DNA of 64,000 nucleotides from assembly GCF_027587195.1 (NCBI RefSeq), contig NZ_JAPDDP010000019.1, positions 46,157 to 110,156 of the forward strand, written 5' to 3'. Every line of letters starts with the position of its first letter. Position 1 is the stretch's first letter. This document shows, piece after piece, positions 47,509 through 56,163 of the stretch. The notes below the pieces were generated by a model. That model had not been told where the DNA came from, did not search any database, and saw only the letters and a list, made by a program, of their open reading frames with translations. This stretch comes from Solirubrobacter phytolaccae (GTDB taxonomy: Bacteria > Actinomycetota > Thermoleophilia > Solirubrobacterales > Solirubrobacteraceae). A program made the position numbers and the translations under genes.

Positions 47509-49332
47509 TTAGGCCAGCTGGAAGCGGCCCACGATTCGCTCGAGCTCCTGAGCCGTGTCGCTGAGCGCGGCGGCGGAGGCGGCGATCTCCTGCGTGGAGG
47601 CAGAAGTCTGTTGCGTGGAGGCGGACACCTGCTCGGTCGAGGCGCTCGACTCCTGGGCGAGGAGGGAGACCTCGCCGATGCCGCTCTCCATGGCGGAGGC
47701 GTCGGCGGCGATCCGGTCGGCGACGCCGACGATGGCCTCGACGCGGGCGGTCATGCCGTCGACGGCCTCGCCGATGCGCAGGAACGCCTCGCGTGCCTGC
47801 TCGACGGTGGCGGCGCCGTCCTCGGTCTGCGTGCTCGCCGTCTCGACGACGTCGACGACCTTGCGCGTGTCCGTCTGCATCTGCACGATGAGGCCGGCGA
47901 TCGTGGCCGCGGCGCTCTGGGATTCCTCGGCCAGCTTGCGGACCTCTTCGGCGACGACGGCGAAGCCCTTGCCCTGCTCGCCGGCGCGGGCGGCCTCGAT
48001 GGCGGCGTTCAGCGCGAGCAGGTTGGTCTGCTCGGCCAGCGCCGTGATGGTGTGGACGATGCCCCCGATCTCCTCCGAGCGGGCGCCGAGGCTGCGGATG
48101 GCGATCGCGGCCTGCTGCGAGGAGTCGCGGACGGCGTGCATGGCGGCGGTGGCGTGCTCGGCGGCGCCGACGCCCTCCTTGGCCACGTCGGCGGCCTCGG
48201 TGACGGCCGCGGCGGTCTCCTGCGCGGCGGCGGCGGACTCGCCGACCCCGGCGGAGACCTCGGTGATCTTCTGGCGCGTGTTCTCGACCGAGTGCAGCTG
48301 GCGTTCGGCACCCTGGGCGATGCTGGAGATCGCGCTGGCGATCTCGCCGACCGCGCGGCCCGTCTCGTCAGACGTGGCGGCCATCTGCTGGGACGCGGAC
48401 GCGACCGTGGTGGCCGAGCCGGCGACGGCGCTGAGCGTCTGGCGCAGGTTGTCGGACATGCGATGCAGGGCGTGGCCGAGCGCGTCGGCCTCCGAGCGCG
48501 GCGTGATCTCGTGGGTCAGGTCGCCGTCGGCGATCCGGTCCGCGGTGTTCGCGGCGTCCTGCAGGTAGGCGATCATGCGCTCGAACTCGTGGCCGGCGTC
48601 GCCGAGCTCGTCGTTCGAGGTGATCTTGACCTGCTGCTCGACGTCACCCTCGGCGATGCCGCGGGCGGCGGTCACGAGGCGGCTGACGCCGCCCGAAACC
48701 GCGCGGGAGAGCCAGAACGCGAGGGCCAGGGAGCCCGCGATCGCGATGCCGAGCAGGATGAGCGCGAACGTGCGCGTCGAGTTCGCGTCGTCACGCACCC
48801 CCGCCATCGTCGCCTTCGAGTAGTCGGCGTTGACCGCGTCGAGCGCCGTCAGCGTCTCCTTGACGCCGTCCCAGGCCTTGTCGCCGTCGCCGTCCTCGAT
48901 CAGGGCGAGGCCTTCCGGAGCGCGGCCCTGGTCGGTCAACGCGGGAAGCTCGGCGGACGCGGCCTTGTACTCGCCCCACACCTTCACGAAGGCGTCGAGG
49001 CTGGTGTCGGCCTTGGGGCCCGTGGACAGGCCCTTCTGGTAGCCGATGAGCTTGTCGACCTCGGCGATGTCCTCGGCCAGCCCGCCGGCGATCTCCTCGC
49101 GCGCTTCGGCGGTCGGAGCGGCGGTGTAGCGGACCTGGTCACGGCGGAACTTGCCGGTCTGGTTCTTCATCTCACCGACGACACGCGCCGACGGGAGCAT
49201 CTTCTGGTCGAACACGGCGGTGCTGTCGCTCATGCGGCTGGCGCCGGTGACGGCGGTCCAGCCGAGGAGCGCCATCAGCGCGAGTACGCCGGCGAAGGCG
49301 GTGAAGAGCTTGTACTTGATCGTGAATCTCAT
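47509..49332 (-). CDS. Methyl-accepting chemotaxis protein
   Basis: A 607-residue transmembrane chemoreceptor. TM1 is at residues ~9-30 ([20 protein letters not shown]), the extracytoplasmic domain is four-helix-bundle-like, TM2 is at ~190-209 ([21 protein letters not shown]), followed by HAMP, a second HAMP-like linker ([21 protein letters not shown]) and an intact signalling tip [27 protein letters not shown]. There is no pentapeptide tether. It is similar to the receptor at 42083-43939, with a 119-nt stretch differing at only two positions. It faces away from the secreted choice-of-anchor-A gene. Confidence 0.95.
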   Translation of the reverse strand: MRFTIKYKLFTAFAGVLALMALLGWTAVTGASRMSDSTAVFDQKMLPSARVVGEMKNQTGKFRRDQVRYTAAPTAEAREEIAGGLAEDIAEVDKLIGYQKGLSTGPKADTSLDAFVKVWGEYKAASAELPALTDQGRAPEGLALIEDGDGDKAWDGVKETLTALDAVNADYSKATMAGVRDDANSTRTFALILLGIAIAGSLALAFWLSRAVSGGVSRLVTAARGIAEGDVEQQVKITSNDELGDAGHEFERMIAYLQDAANTADRIADGDLTHEITPRSEADALGHALHRMSDNLRQTLSAVAGSATTVASASQQMAATSDETGRAVGEIASAISSIAQGAERQLHSVENTRQKITEVSAGVGESAAAAQETAAAVTEAADVAKEGVGAAEHATAAMHAVRDSSQQAAIAIRSLGARSEEIGGIVHTITALAEQTNLLALNAAIEAARAGEQGKGFAVVAEEVRKLAEESQSAAATIAGLIVQMQTDTRKVVDVVETASTQTEDGAATVEQAREAFLRIGEAVDGMTARVEAIVGVADRIAADASAMESGIGEVSLLAQESSASTEQVSASTQQTSASTQEIAASAAALSDTAQELERIVGRFQLA

Positions 49333-49443
49333 GCGAGGGCGAGGGGTCCTATCGGGGTTTGGTCGTTCCTCTGATCGGCCGATGTCCGTTCGTCCTCAGT
49401 GGGTGATCCCTTCTCACCCCATGTTTGGTCAGCTTGCTGCCAA

Positions 49444-51060
49444 ATGCGTTGGTGGGTGATCGTGTCGGCGGTGCTTGCGACGGTCGTGGCGTTCGGGATG
49501 GGGGCGCCGCGCGCGGCGATGGTCGCCGCGCAGCAGGACGACGAGGACTGCATGAACGCGCCGCTCGGCCCGGTGCCCGCGTACTCGGTCGTCACCCACG
49601 GCGACTGGGAGGAGACCAACAGCGAGGCCGACGGGCGCGTGGTCGTCGGCGGCGACGCGCGGCTGACGAGCTCCGGTGTGGCGACCAAGCTGCCGGTCGA
49701 CCGGACGCGCGTGGACCTGGCGGTCGGCGGGACGGCGACGCTCAACTCGGTCGGCATCAACAACGGCAGCGTCACGTACGGCGTGGGGATCACGCCCGCC
49801 GGCTTCACCGTGCCGAACGGGACCGTGACCAAGGCGGCGCCGCCGTTCGACGTGGACGCGCTGTTCGACGGGCTCGTGATCCGTTCCACGTCGTGGGGCG
49901 AGCTCGACGACGTCGGCACCTGGACGCTCGTCACCTCGACGCTGTCGCTGGTCGGCGAGGACCCGACCCGCAACGTGTTCAACCTCGACGCCTCGCTGCT
50001 CGAGCGCGCGCTGACGTTGCGTGTGCGGGTCCCGGACGGCGCGACGACCCTGATCAACGTGCGCGGCGGCTCGTTCCAGAACCATCTGCAGGGCGGGATC
50101 TTCATCTGGGACGACGCGACCGGGTTCGTCCAGGTCGGCAACCCGGCCCAGAACGCGGACCTCGAAGCGCGCCGGCGGGCGATGCTGTGGAACTTCCCGG
50201 AGGCGTCGTCGGTGGCGCTCGGCCCGCCCGGGACGGCGTGGCAGGGGAGCGTGCTCGCGCCACGGGCGCGGGTCGACCTGACCTACCAGCACATCTTCGG
50301 CTCGATCGCGGCGGAGTCCGTCTACGGGACGGGCGAGATCGGCGTCAACCCGCCGGACCCGTGCCTGCCCGACCCGACGCCGTGCCCGACCCCGTCGCCG
50401 ACACCCACGCCGACCGCGACGAGCACGCCGACGTCGACCCCGACGCCGATCCCGACGATCTCGCCGACCCCGTCCCCGGAGCCGACGCCGACGCCGGTCG
50501 TCCCGACGCCCACGCCGACCGTCGGCCCGCGTCCGACGCCGCTGCCGACCGTGAGCCCGAGCCCGATCGTCACGCCGACGGCCACGCCCGAGGAGAACGA
50601 GCCGGGCCAACCGCTCGAGCCCGAGCAGACACCCGGCACGATCGTCGTCGAGAGCGGCAGCGCCGAGGTCGACATCTGCAAGAAGGTCATGACCCCGCGC
50701 GGCCGCGCCGTCGAGCTGCGCCGCGTGCGAGCGGGATCGACCGTGAAGTTCCGCATCCGGGTCACGAATCTCGGCACCGACGTGGCCGACAACGTGCTCG
50801 TCTGCGACCTCGTCCCGCGCGGCCTGGCCTTCGTCCGTGCGACCGTCAAGGTGACCTTCCGCCGTGGCCGCCCGTGCGTGACGCTCCCGCACCTCACCGG
50901 CCAGCGCGAGGGCTTCATCTGGATGCGGGTCGCCCGCACCGCCCGAGGCAGGATCACGAATCTCGCCGCGGTCACGAGCCGCCAGGGCGGGCGCCGCGTG
51001 AACCCGGCGACGATCCAGGTCGTGCCGGTGTCCGCGTCGGGCGGCGGCGTGACGGGCTGA
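49444..51060 (+). CDS. Secreted choice-of-anchor-A protein with Pro/Thr linker and DUF11-like domain
   Basis: A 538-residue exported protein. A signal peptide ([21 protein letters not shown]) precedes a choice-of-anchor-A domain (residues ~40-300; [24 protein letters not shown], later [10 protein letters not shown] and [12 protein letters not shown], the family's typical strands). Residues ~315-385 are a Pro-Thr-rich spacer (repeats of [11 protein letters not shown]), probably cell-wall spanning. A DUF11-like beta domain follows ([24 protein letters not shown], with two cysteine pairs). There is no LPxTG motif or final membrane helix, so the anchor is not evident. It is followed after 3 nt by an L,D-transpeptidase, suggesting a cell-wall surface role. 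Confidence 0.8.
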   Translation: MRWWVIVSAVLATVVAFGMGAPRAAMVAAQQDDEDCMNAPLGPVPAYSVVTHGDWEETNSEADGRVVVGGDARLTSSGVATKLPVDRTRVDLAVGGTATLNSVGINNGSVTYGVGITPAGFTVPNGTVTKAAPPFDVDALFDGLVIRSTSWGELDDVGTWTLVTSTLSLVGEDPTRNVFNLDASLLERALTLRVRVPDGATTLINVRGGSFQNHLQGGIFIWDDATGFVQVGNPAQNADLEARRRAMLWNFPEASSVALGPPGTAWQGSVLAPRARVDLTYQHIFGSIAAESVYGTGEIGVNPPDPCLPDPTPCPTPSPTPTPTATSTPTSTPTPIPTISPTPSPEPTPTPVVPTPTPTVGPRPTPLPTVSPSPIVTPTATPEENEPGQPLEPEQTPGTIVVESGSAEVDICKKVMTPRGRAVELRRVRAGSTVKFRIRVTNLGTDVADNVLVCDLVPRGLAFVRATVKVTFRRGRPCVTLPHLTGQREGFIWMRVARTARGRITNLAAVTSRQGGRRVNPATIQVVPVSASGGGVTG

Positions 51061-51063
51061 GCG

Positions 51064-51885
51064 ATGCGCGCGCTCGCCGCGACGTGGGCGGCGATCGCGG
51101 CGACGACCGCCGCGGCGCCGGCGAGTGCGCCCGCCGAACCTAAAGCCCCAGGTCCTTTATCTTCCGCGGCGGCCGCGCCCACCCGCAGCGCGGCATGGAT
51201 CGCGCGGCTCGTCGCCCCCACATCAGCGCGCGTCGAACATAAAGCCCCAGGTCCTTTATCTTCCGCGCCCACCCGCGGCGCGGCGTGGATCGCGCGGCTC
51301 GTCGCCGACACGCCCGCGTGGAGCGGGCCGCGCGCCGAGGGCTCGCCGCGGATGCTCGCGCCGCTCTCGCCGGCGACCGGCGGGCCGGTCGGGCTGCTCG
51401 TGCTCGAGGTGCGCGACGACTGGTTGCGCGTGCTGCTGCCCGAGCGGCCCAACGGGCGCAGTGCGTGGGTCAACGCGCGGCGCGTGCGGCTCTCGCGGAC
51501 GCGCTGGCGGGTCGAGGTCGATCGCTCGGCTCGCCTCGTGCGCGTCCTGCGCGGCGGGCGGACCGTGCGGCGGTTCCGCGCGGTCGTCGGCGCGCCCGGC
51601 ACGCCGACGCCGGTCGGGCGCTTCGCCGTGGCCGAGTTCGCGCGTGAGCCGGACCCGGACGGGTTCCTCGGGCCGTACGCGCTGCACCTGACCGCGCACA
51701 GCGAGGTGCTCGACGACTACGGGGGCGGCCCGGGGCGGGTCGCGATCCACGGCCGGGGCGGCGCGAGCCTGGCCGATCCGCTCGGCTCCGCGCGCTCGCA
51801 CGGGTGCGTCCGGGTCTCCAACGCGGCGGTGCGATTTCTCGCGCGGCGGCTCGTCCCGGGCGTCCCGGTGGCGGTCATTTCCTAG
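51064..51885 (+). CDS. L,D-transpeptidase (YkuD family), exported
   Basis: A 273-residue protein with a signal-like N-terminus (LAATWAAIAATTAAAPASA). The catalytic YkuD domain is at residues ~155-270, with the His motif VAIHGRGG and the active-site cysteine in SARSHGCVRVSN. It cross-links peptidoglycan peptides (3-3 links) or attaches proteins. Before it lies an SH3-like segment (LLVLEVRDDWLRVLLPERPNGRSAWV). The first 85 residues contain an imperfect tandem duplication of a ~30-residue unit (KAPGPLSS...APTRxAAWIARLVA) whose DNA looks unlike the rest of the gene. It follows the choice-of-anchor-A gene by 3 nt. Confidence 0.88.
   Translation: MRALAATWAAIAATTAAAPASAPAEPKAPGPLSSAAAAPTRSAAWIARLVAPTSARVEHKAPGPLSSAPTRGAAWIARLVADTPAWSGPRAEGSPRMLAPLSPATGGPVGLLVLEVRDDWLRVLLPERPNGRSAWVNARRVRLSRTRWRVEVDRSARLVRVLRGGRTVRRFRAVVGAPGTPTPVGRFAVAEFAREPDPDGFLGPYALHLTAHSEVLDDYGGGPGRVAIHGRGGASLADPLGSARSHGCVRVSNAAVRFLARRLVPGVPVAVIS
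51135..51306 (+). repeat. Imperfect tandem duplication carrying a TAAAG...CTTTA palindromic motif
   Basis: Two copies, 51135-51216 and 51234-51306, lie within the L,D-transpeptidase gene. Each starts with the AT-richer 19-mer TAAAGCCCCAGGTCCTTTA (51141-51159 and 51240-51258), whose ends are complementary (TAAAG/CTTTA), and ends with GGATCGCGCGGCTCGTCGCC. Copy 1 has 9 extra bases (GGCGGCCGC), preserving frame. The motif's base composition differs from the surrounding gene. Confidence 0.75.
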
Positions 51886-51897
51886 ACTGCTCGGCGG

Positions 51898-51957
51898 ATG
51901 GGTCTCCATAACCGCCACCGAAAGAAACCGCTTTACGTCAAGGAGCACGGCGGGTGA
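51898..51957 (+). CDS. 19-residue basic ORF translationally coupled to folC
   Basis: ATG 51898 to TGA 51957 encodes MGLHNRHRKKPLYVKEHGG, with six Lys/Arg and three His. TAGACT (51883-51888) lies 9 nt before the ATG, fitting a leaderless message. Its stop overlaps the folC GTG as GTGA, and an AAGGAG for folC lies inside it. It may be a leader peptide setting folC translation, or merely transcribed sequence; conservation would decide. Confidence 0.45.
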   Translation: MGLHNRHRKKPLYVKEHGG

Positions 51958-53147
51958 GCTGGGACGTTCGAAGGGCCGAGGAGCACATGCTGTCGCTCGA
52001 GCTGTTCGGGATGCGCTTCGGCCTGGAGCGCATGCGCCGGCTGCTGACGGTTCTGGGCTCGCCGCAGGAGCGTTTCCGCGCCGTCCACGTCGTCGGCACC
52101 AACGGCAAGTCGAGCACCGTCCGCTTCACGGCGGCGCTGCTGGAGGCGCACGGGGTCAAGACCGGCGCGTACCTCTCGCCGCACCTGACGACGTTCGCGG
52201 AGCGCATCCGCGTCGGCGACCGTGACCTCACGGCTTCCGAGTTCGCCGGCGCGATCGAGCGCGCGGCGACCGCCGCCGCGAAGGTCGACCGGACCTCGCC
52301 GGACGGTGAGCGCGTGACCCAGTTCGAGTTGCTGACCGCCGCCGCGTTCGACGAGCTCGCCCGTCACGGCGTCGAGGTCGCCGTGATCGAGGCGGGCCTC
52401 GGCGGCCGCTACGACGCCACCAACGTGCTCGGCGCGGAGGTCGTCGTGCTCACGAACGTCGGCCTCGAGCACACGCGCTGGCTCGGCCCGACGATCCCCG
52501 ACATCGCGGGGGAGAAGCTCGCGGTCGTCCGCCCCGGCGCGACGCTGGTCCTCGGCGACGACGACCCCGACGTGCTCGCCCTCGCGCTGGCCACCGGTGC
52601 CGAGATCGTCCGCCCGGCGTCAGTCGGCGTTGACGCTCCCGGCTACCAGCGCTTGAACCTCGGCGCGGCCGTCGCCGCGGCCAAGGCCGTGCTCGGCACC
52701 CCGCTCGACGCCGCGCCGATCTCGCTCGCCGTCCCCGGCCGGCTCCAGGTCGTGGCGCACGACCCGCTGACGATCTACGACGGCGCGCACAACGCGCCGG
52801 GCATCGCGGCGCTGGCGGAATCCGTGCCGGAGGGCACCGTCGCGGTGATCGCGGTACTGGACGACAAGGACGCCGCGGCGATGCTCAAGGCCCTGCTGCC
52901 CCGCCTGTCGGCCGCCGTCTTCACCCGCGTCCCGAACCCGCGCGCGCTCTCGCCGGCCACGCTCGCGGACCTTGCCGCAAAGGTGGGTAGCACCGTCCCC
53001 AGTGAGATCGAACCGGACCCGCGCAAGGCCGTCAGCAGGGCGCGGGAGATCGCCGGCGAACATGGAACCGTGCTCGCCACGGGTTCGATCTACCTTGTTG
53101 CCGACCTGCTCAGCGCGCCGGGCACGCGTCGGGCGAGCGCGCTGTGA
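51954..53147 (+). CDS. folC: Dihydrofolate synthase / folylpolyglutamate synthase
   Basis: A 397-residue Mur-ligase-family enzyme adding glutamate to dihydropteroate and tetrahydrofolate. The ATP loop is VVGTNGKSSTVRF (residues ~46-58); the folate loop follows as GAYLSPHLTTFAERIRV; VIEAGLGGRYDATNVL and the second-domain DGAHNAPG are diagnostic. The length is slightly below the 420-430 typical of the family. It starts at a GTG with AAGGAG about 8 nt upstream, and that region also codes for the small basic ORF. It overlaps the next small membrane-protein gene by GTGA. Confidence 0.94.
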   Translation: MSWDVRRAEEHMLSLELFGMRFGLERMRRLLTVLGSPQERFRAVHVVGTNGKSSTVRFTAALLEAHGVKTGAYLSPHLTTFAERIRVGDRDLTASEFAGAIERAATAAAKVDRTSPDGERVTQFELLTAAAFDELARHGVEVAVIEAGLGGRYDATNVLGAEVVVLTNVGLEHTRWLGPTIPDIAGEKLAVVRPGATLVLGDDDPDVLALALATGAEIVRPASVGVDAPGYQRLNLGAAVAAAKAVLGTPLDAAPISLAVPGRLQVVAHDPLTIYDGAHNAPGIAALAESVPEGTVAVIAVLDDKDAAAMLKALLPRLSAAVFTRVPNPRALSPATLADLAAKVGSTVPSEIEPDPRKAVSRAREIAGEHGTVLATGSIYLVADLLSAPGTRRASAL

Positions 53148-53269
53148 GCGAACGCGAAGAACGCGGACCGAGCGTCCTCGCGATGATCGCCCTCGTGGCG
53201 GTCGTGGTCGCCGTGGTCATCCTGATCTTCTTCGGCATCGGCTATGCGCTGGGGCGCGCCTTCCTGTGA
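53144..53269 (+). CDS. 41-residue single-pass membrane protein
   Basis: GTG 53144 overlaps the folC stop (GTGA); TGA at 53267-53269. The first 9 residues are charged (SEREERGPS) and residues ~12-36 form one hydrophobic helix (MIALVAVVVAVVILIFFGIGYALG). Orientation and length suggest a small accessory subunit. No family is recognised. Its tight coupling to folC supports translation. Confidence 0.6.
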   Translation: MSEREERGPSVLAMIALVAVVVAVVILIFFGIGYALGRAFL

Positions 53270-53309
53270 TGGTGTCGCCGCCTCTCCCACTACGATTCCA
53301 GGTCATCAC

Positions 53310-53900
53310 ATGAACACGCTTGCCGTATTTGGGATCGAGAACCTCGAGCAGGAATGGGCGCGGACCATTCTCAACGTCCTGCTGCTCGTCGCCGCGGTCC
53401 TCTATCTCGCCCTGATCTTCTGGACCTTCGCGGACGCCCGCCGGCGGATCGATGATCCGCTGCTCGTCGCCTGCGCGACGCTGGCGAGCTTCTTCCCGTT
53501 CATCGGGACGATCGTCTACCTCATCGTCCGCCCGCCGGAGTTCCTCGACGACGTGCGCCTGCGCGAGCTCGAGATGACCGCCGCCGAAGCGCGCCTGGCG
53601 AACCTGGACTACCACCTGTGCCCGCACTGCGACTACGAGGTCCAGGCCGACTACCTGCGGTGCCCGAGCTGCATGCGCAAGCTCAAGGAGCGTTGCTACT
53701 CGTGCTCGAAGCCGATCGATCCGGCGTGGCGCATCTGCCCGTTCTGCGAGGCCGAGACGAGCGCGCCGTCGCCGTCGGCCACCACGACGCGTCGCCGTCG
53801 CCGTCAGACGACGGACCAGTCGACCGTCGCCGCCGAGATCGCGCAGCCCGAGCCCGCCGAGGCCGGCACGGGTGAAACCTCGCGTCGTCGGCGTCGCTGA
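53310..53900 (+). CDS. Membrane protein with double zinc-ribbon domain
   Basis: A 196-residue protein. Two membrane helices lie in the N-terminal half (TILNVLLLVAAVLYLALIFW, ~19-38, and LVACATLASFFPFIGTIVYLIV, ~52-73). Then come two C4-type zinc ribbons: LCPHCDYEV with YLRCPSCMRKL (~103-123), and CYSCSKPI with RICPFCEAE (~128-150). The tail is basic and Ala/Pro/Thr rich (TTRRRRRQ, SRRRRR). The domain order (membrane anchor plus cytoplasmic zinc ribbons) suggests an adaptor that docks another protein. A TACGAT lies 13 nt upstream of the ATG. Next gene is ndk, 14 nt on. Confidence 0.75.
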   Translation: MNTLAVFGIENLEQEWARTILNVLLLVAAVLYLALIFWTFADARRRIDDPLLVACATLASFFPFIGTIVYLIVRPPEFLDDVRLRELEMTAAEARLANLDYHLCPHCDYEVQADYLRCPSCMRKLKERCYSCSKPIDPAWRICPFCEAETSAPSPSATTTRRRRRQTTDQSTVAAEIAQPEPAEAGTGETSRRRRR

Positions 53901-53914
53901 CACACTGACGGGCT

Positions 53915-54325
53915 ATGGCTATTGAAAAGACCCTGATCCTGGTCAAGCCGGACGCCTTCGCGCGCGGCCTGACCGGGGAGATCATCGCCCGTTTTGAACG
54001 CAAGGGCCTCAAGATCGTTGCTGCCAAGCACCTGACGGTCACCGAGGACCTCGCCAAGCAGCACTACGCCGAGCACGCCGAGCGCCCGTTCTTCGGCGAG
54101 CTCGTGAGCTTCATCACCTCCGGCCCGATCGTCGCGCTCGTCCTCGAGGGCGAGAGCGCGATCAAGGCGGCGCGCCAGGTGATCGGTGCCACGAACCCGC
54201 TCGAGGCCACCACCGGCTCGATCCGCGGCGACTTCGCCATCGAGATCGGTACGAACATGGTCCACGGGTCCGACTCGCCCGAGTCCGGCATCCGCGAGGC
54301 CGGCATCTTCTTCCCGGAGCTCTAG
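53915..54325 (+). CDS. ndk: Nucleoside diphosphate kinase
   Basis: A 136-residue enzyme transferring the gamma-phosphate of ATP to nucleoside diphosphates. The family core is complete: [16 protein letters not shown] at the N-terminus, the active-site histidine in [12 protein letters not shown] (compare NxxHGSD) and a C-terminal ending EAGIFFPEL. Its last 18 nt are duplicated immediately after the stop (FFPDL plus a second TAG). It lies between the zinc-ribbon gene and maf. Confidence 0.97.
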   Translation: MAIEKTLILVKPDAFARGLTGEIIARFERKGLKIVAAKHLTVTEDLAKQHYAEHAERPFFGELVSFITSGPIVALVLEGESAIKAARQVIGATNPLEATTGSIRGDFAIEIGTNMVHGSDSPESGIREAGIFFPEL

Positions 54326-54343
54326 TTCTTCCCCGACCTCTAG
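54308..54343 (+). repeat. 18-nt tandem duplication of the ndk 3' end
   Basis: TTCTTCCCGGAGCTCTAG (54308-54325) is followed directly by TTCTTCCCCGACCTCTAG (54326-54343): 16 of 18 bases are identical, and each copy ends in an in-frame TAG. The duplication lies between ndk and the maf coding frame and may have altered the start of maf. Confidence 0.7.
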
Positions 54344-54345
54344 TC

Positions 54346-54894
54346 CTGGGGTCGGGCTCGCCGCAGCGGCGCGCCATCCTCGAGCAGATCGGCATCTCCT
54401 TCACCGTCCACGTCTCGGACGTCGAGGAGGAGAGCACGGGCGATCCCGTCCAGGTCGCCGAAGAGAACGCGCGCCGCAAGGCGCTGGCGGTGGCGGCGCA
54501 GGTCGCCACCGACGCGACCGTGCTCGGCGCGGACACGGACGTCGGCCTCGAAGGCGACGTCCTCGGCAAGCCGGCCGACGCCGACCAGGCGCGCGCGTTC
54601 ATGGCGCGCCTGGCGGGTCGCACCCATCAGGTGGTCGGCGGCATCGCCGTCGTCCGTGATGGCGAGCTGGTCCACACCTCGGTCGAGGTCACCCAGGTCC
54701 ACTTCCGGCCGGCGAGCCCTTCACTGATCGACTGGTACGTCGGGACGGGGGAGTGGCGCGGCCGCGCGGGCGGCTACGCGATCCAGGGCGCCGGCGCCGC
54801 GCTGATCGCGGGCATCGAGGGCGACTATCTGAACGTCGTCGGCCTGCCCCTCGCACGCCTGCTGGACGCCGTGCCCGAGCTCCTTCCCGTCTAG
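54346..54894 (+). CDS. maf: Maf-family nucleotide pyrophosphatase, probable CTG start
   Basis: A protein of about 182 residues. The N-terminal Maf motif is visible as GSGSPQRRAILEQIGI (compare ASASPRRxELL), followed by VSDVEEES, NARRKALAVAA, VLGADTDV (catalytic Asp), RTHQVVGGIAVVRDG and the C-terminal signature EWRGRAGGYAIQGAGAALIAGIEGDYLNVVGLPL. Maf proteins hydrolyse non-canonical or methylated nucleoside triphosphates. No ATG, GTG or TTG occurs in this frame before residue 49 (GTG 54490), which is inside the domain; CTG 54346 is the only sensible start. The region just upstream is an 18-nt duplication of the ndk end. Confidence 0.82.
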   Translation: MGSGSPQRRAILEQIGISFTVHVSDVEEESTGDPVQVAEENARRKALAVAAQVATDATVLGADTDVGLEGDVLGKPADADQARAFMARLAGRTHQVVGGIAVVRDGELVHTSVEVTQVHFRPASPSLIDWYVGTGEWRGRAGGYAIQGAGAALIAGIEGDYLNVVGLPLARLLDAVPELLPV

Positions 54895-54932
54895 CGGTAC
54901 GCCGTTCGGGGGGTCTTGCTCGGCAGGGCAAC

Positions 54933-54950
54933 GCGCCCTCCAGCGGGCGC
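54933..54950 (+). terminator. 6-bp GC hairpin downstream of maf
   Basis: GCGCCC (54933-54938) and GGGCGC (54945-54950) pair across a 6-nt loop, 38 nt after the maf stop and before the mre operon promoter. There is no U-tract. Confidence 0.4.
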
Positions 54951-55012
54951 AAGCGCTTCCGCGCGGCCGTGAAGGGTCCTTTGCAGCCCATTTCGGTCCA
55001 TCGGCCGTTAGG

Positions 55013-55018
55013 TAGACT
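55013..55018 (+). promoter_or_regulatory. Probable -10 of the mre cell-shape operon
   Basis: TAGACT (55013-55018) matches the TAnnnT pattern and the identical element before the folC leader. It lies 50 nt upstream of the mreB ATG; GAGGAGG at 55046-55052 is rather far from the start (16 nt) for an ideal ribosome binding site. The 174-nt gap holds no gene. Confidence 0.45.
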
Positions 55019-55068
55019 CCGGCATCGGCTCGGTCTCCCTTACTAGAGGAGGTCCGGTCCGCTCACGC

Positions 55069-56121
55069 ATGGGCTTCTTCTCGTACCTCACCGGTTTCGG
55101 TGGCCGTGACATGGCGGTCGATCTCGGCACGGCCAACACGCTCGTCTACGTCCGCGGTCGCGGGATCGTGCTGAGCGAGCCGTCGGTGGTCGCGATCGAC
55201 TCCCGCACCGGCGAGGTGCACGCGGTCGGCATCGAGGCCAAGCGCATGCTCGGTCGTACCCCCGGCACGATCTCGGCAATCCGTCCCCTGAAGGACGGCG
55301 TCATCGCCGACTTCGACGTGACGGAGGAGATGCTGCGCCACTTCATCCAGAAGGTGCACCAGAACCGCTGGGCGCATCCGCGCGTCGTCGTCTGCGTGCC
55401 CTCCGGGGTCACCGGCGTCGAGAAGCGCGCCGTGGAAGAGGCGTGCCTGAGCGCCGGTGCGCGCCAGGCGTACCTGATCGAGGAGCCGATGGCCGCGGCC
55501 ATCGGCGCCGGCCTGCCGGTCGGTGAGCCGACGGGCAACATGGTCGTCGACATCGGCGGCGGCACCTCCGAGGTCGCCGTCATCAGCCTCGGCGGCATCG
55601 TCGTCAGCCAGTCGATCCGCGTCGGCGGCGACGAGCTCGACGACTCGATCATCAACTACGTCAAGAAGGAGTACAAGCTCCTGATCGGCCAGCAGACGGC
55701 CGAGGAGGTCAAGCTCGAGATCGGGTCCGCGTACCCGCTCGAGGAGGAGGTGCAGGCCGAGATCCGCGGCCGCGACCTCGTCTCCGGCCTCCCCAAGACC
55801 GTCGTGCTGACGTCCGAGGAAGTGCGTGCCGCGCTCGAGGAGCCGCTGGTCCAGATCATCGACTCCATCAAGGAGACGCTGGACCGCACCCCGCCCGAGC
55901 TGGCCTCGGACATCATGGATCGCGGCATCATGCTCGCGGGCGGCGGCAGCCTCCTGCAGGGCCTGGACGAGCGGCTCCGCGAGGAGACGCAGATGCCCGC
56001 GCACCGCGCCGAGTCGCCGCTCACGTGCGTCGCGGTGGGAAGCGGGAGGAGCCTCGAGGAGTTCGAGGCGATCCACAAGTCGAACCGCTCCAACAACCGC
56101 AACCGCCGCAACCGCCGCTAG
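55069..56121 (+). CDS. mreB: Rod-shape-determining actin homolog MreB
   Basis: A 350-residue actin-fold ATPase that polymerises under the membrane and guides the elongation machinery. Motifs: phosphate-1 loop [14 protein letters not shown] (residues ~15-28), ERRAVEEA-type segment ([13 protein letters not shown]), phosphate-2 [13 protein letters not shown], and the adenosine motif [14 protein letters not shown]. The first residues ([10 protein letters not shown]) are amphipathic, as in membrane-binding MreBs. The C-terminus carries an extra basic tail ([12 protein letters not shown]) not usual for MreB. It heads mreB-mreC-mreD-mrdA-rodA. Confidence 0.97.
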   Translation: MGFFSYLTGFGGRDMAVDLGTANTLVYVRGRGIVLSEPSVVAIDSRTGEVHAVGIEAKRMLGRTPGTISAIRPLKDGVIADFDVTEEMLRHFIQKVHQNRWAHPRVVVCVPSGVTGVEKRAVEEACLSAGARQAYLIEEPMAAAIGAGLPVGEPTGNMVVDIGGGTSEVAVISLGGIVVSQSIRVGGDELDDSIINYVKKEYKLLIGQQTAEEVKLEIGSAYPLEEEVQAEIRGRDLVSGLPKTVVLTSEEVRAALEEPLVQIIDSIKETLDRTPPELASDIMDRGIMLAGGGSLLQGLDERLREETQMPAHRAESPLTCVAVGSGRSLEEFEAIHKSNRSNNRNRRNRR

Positions 56122-56163
56122 GTTGCCCTTGACCCTTTCGCCACACCGAGTCTTCATACCTGT

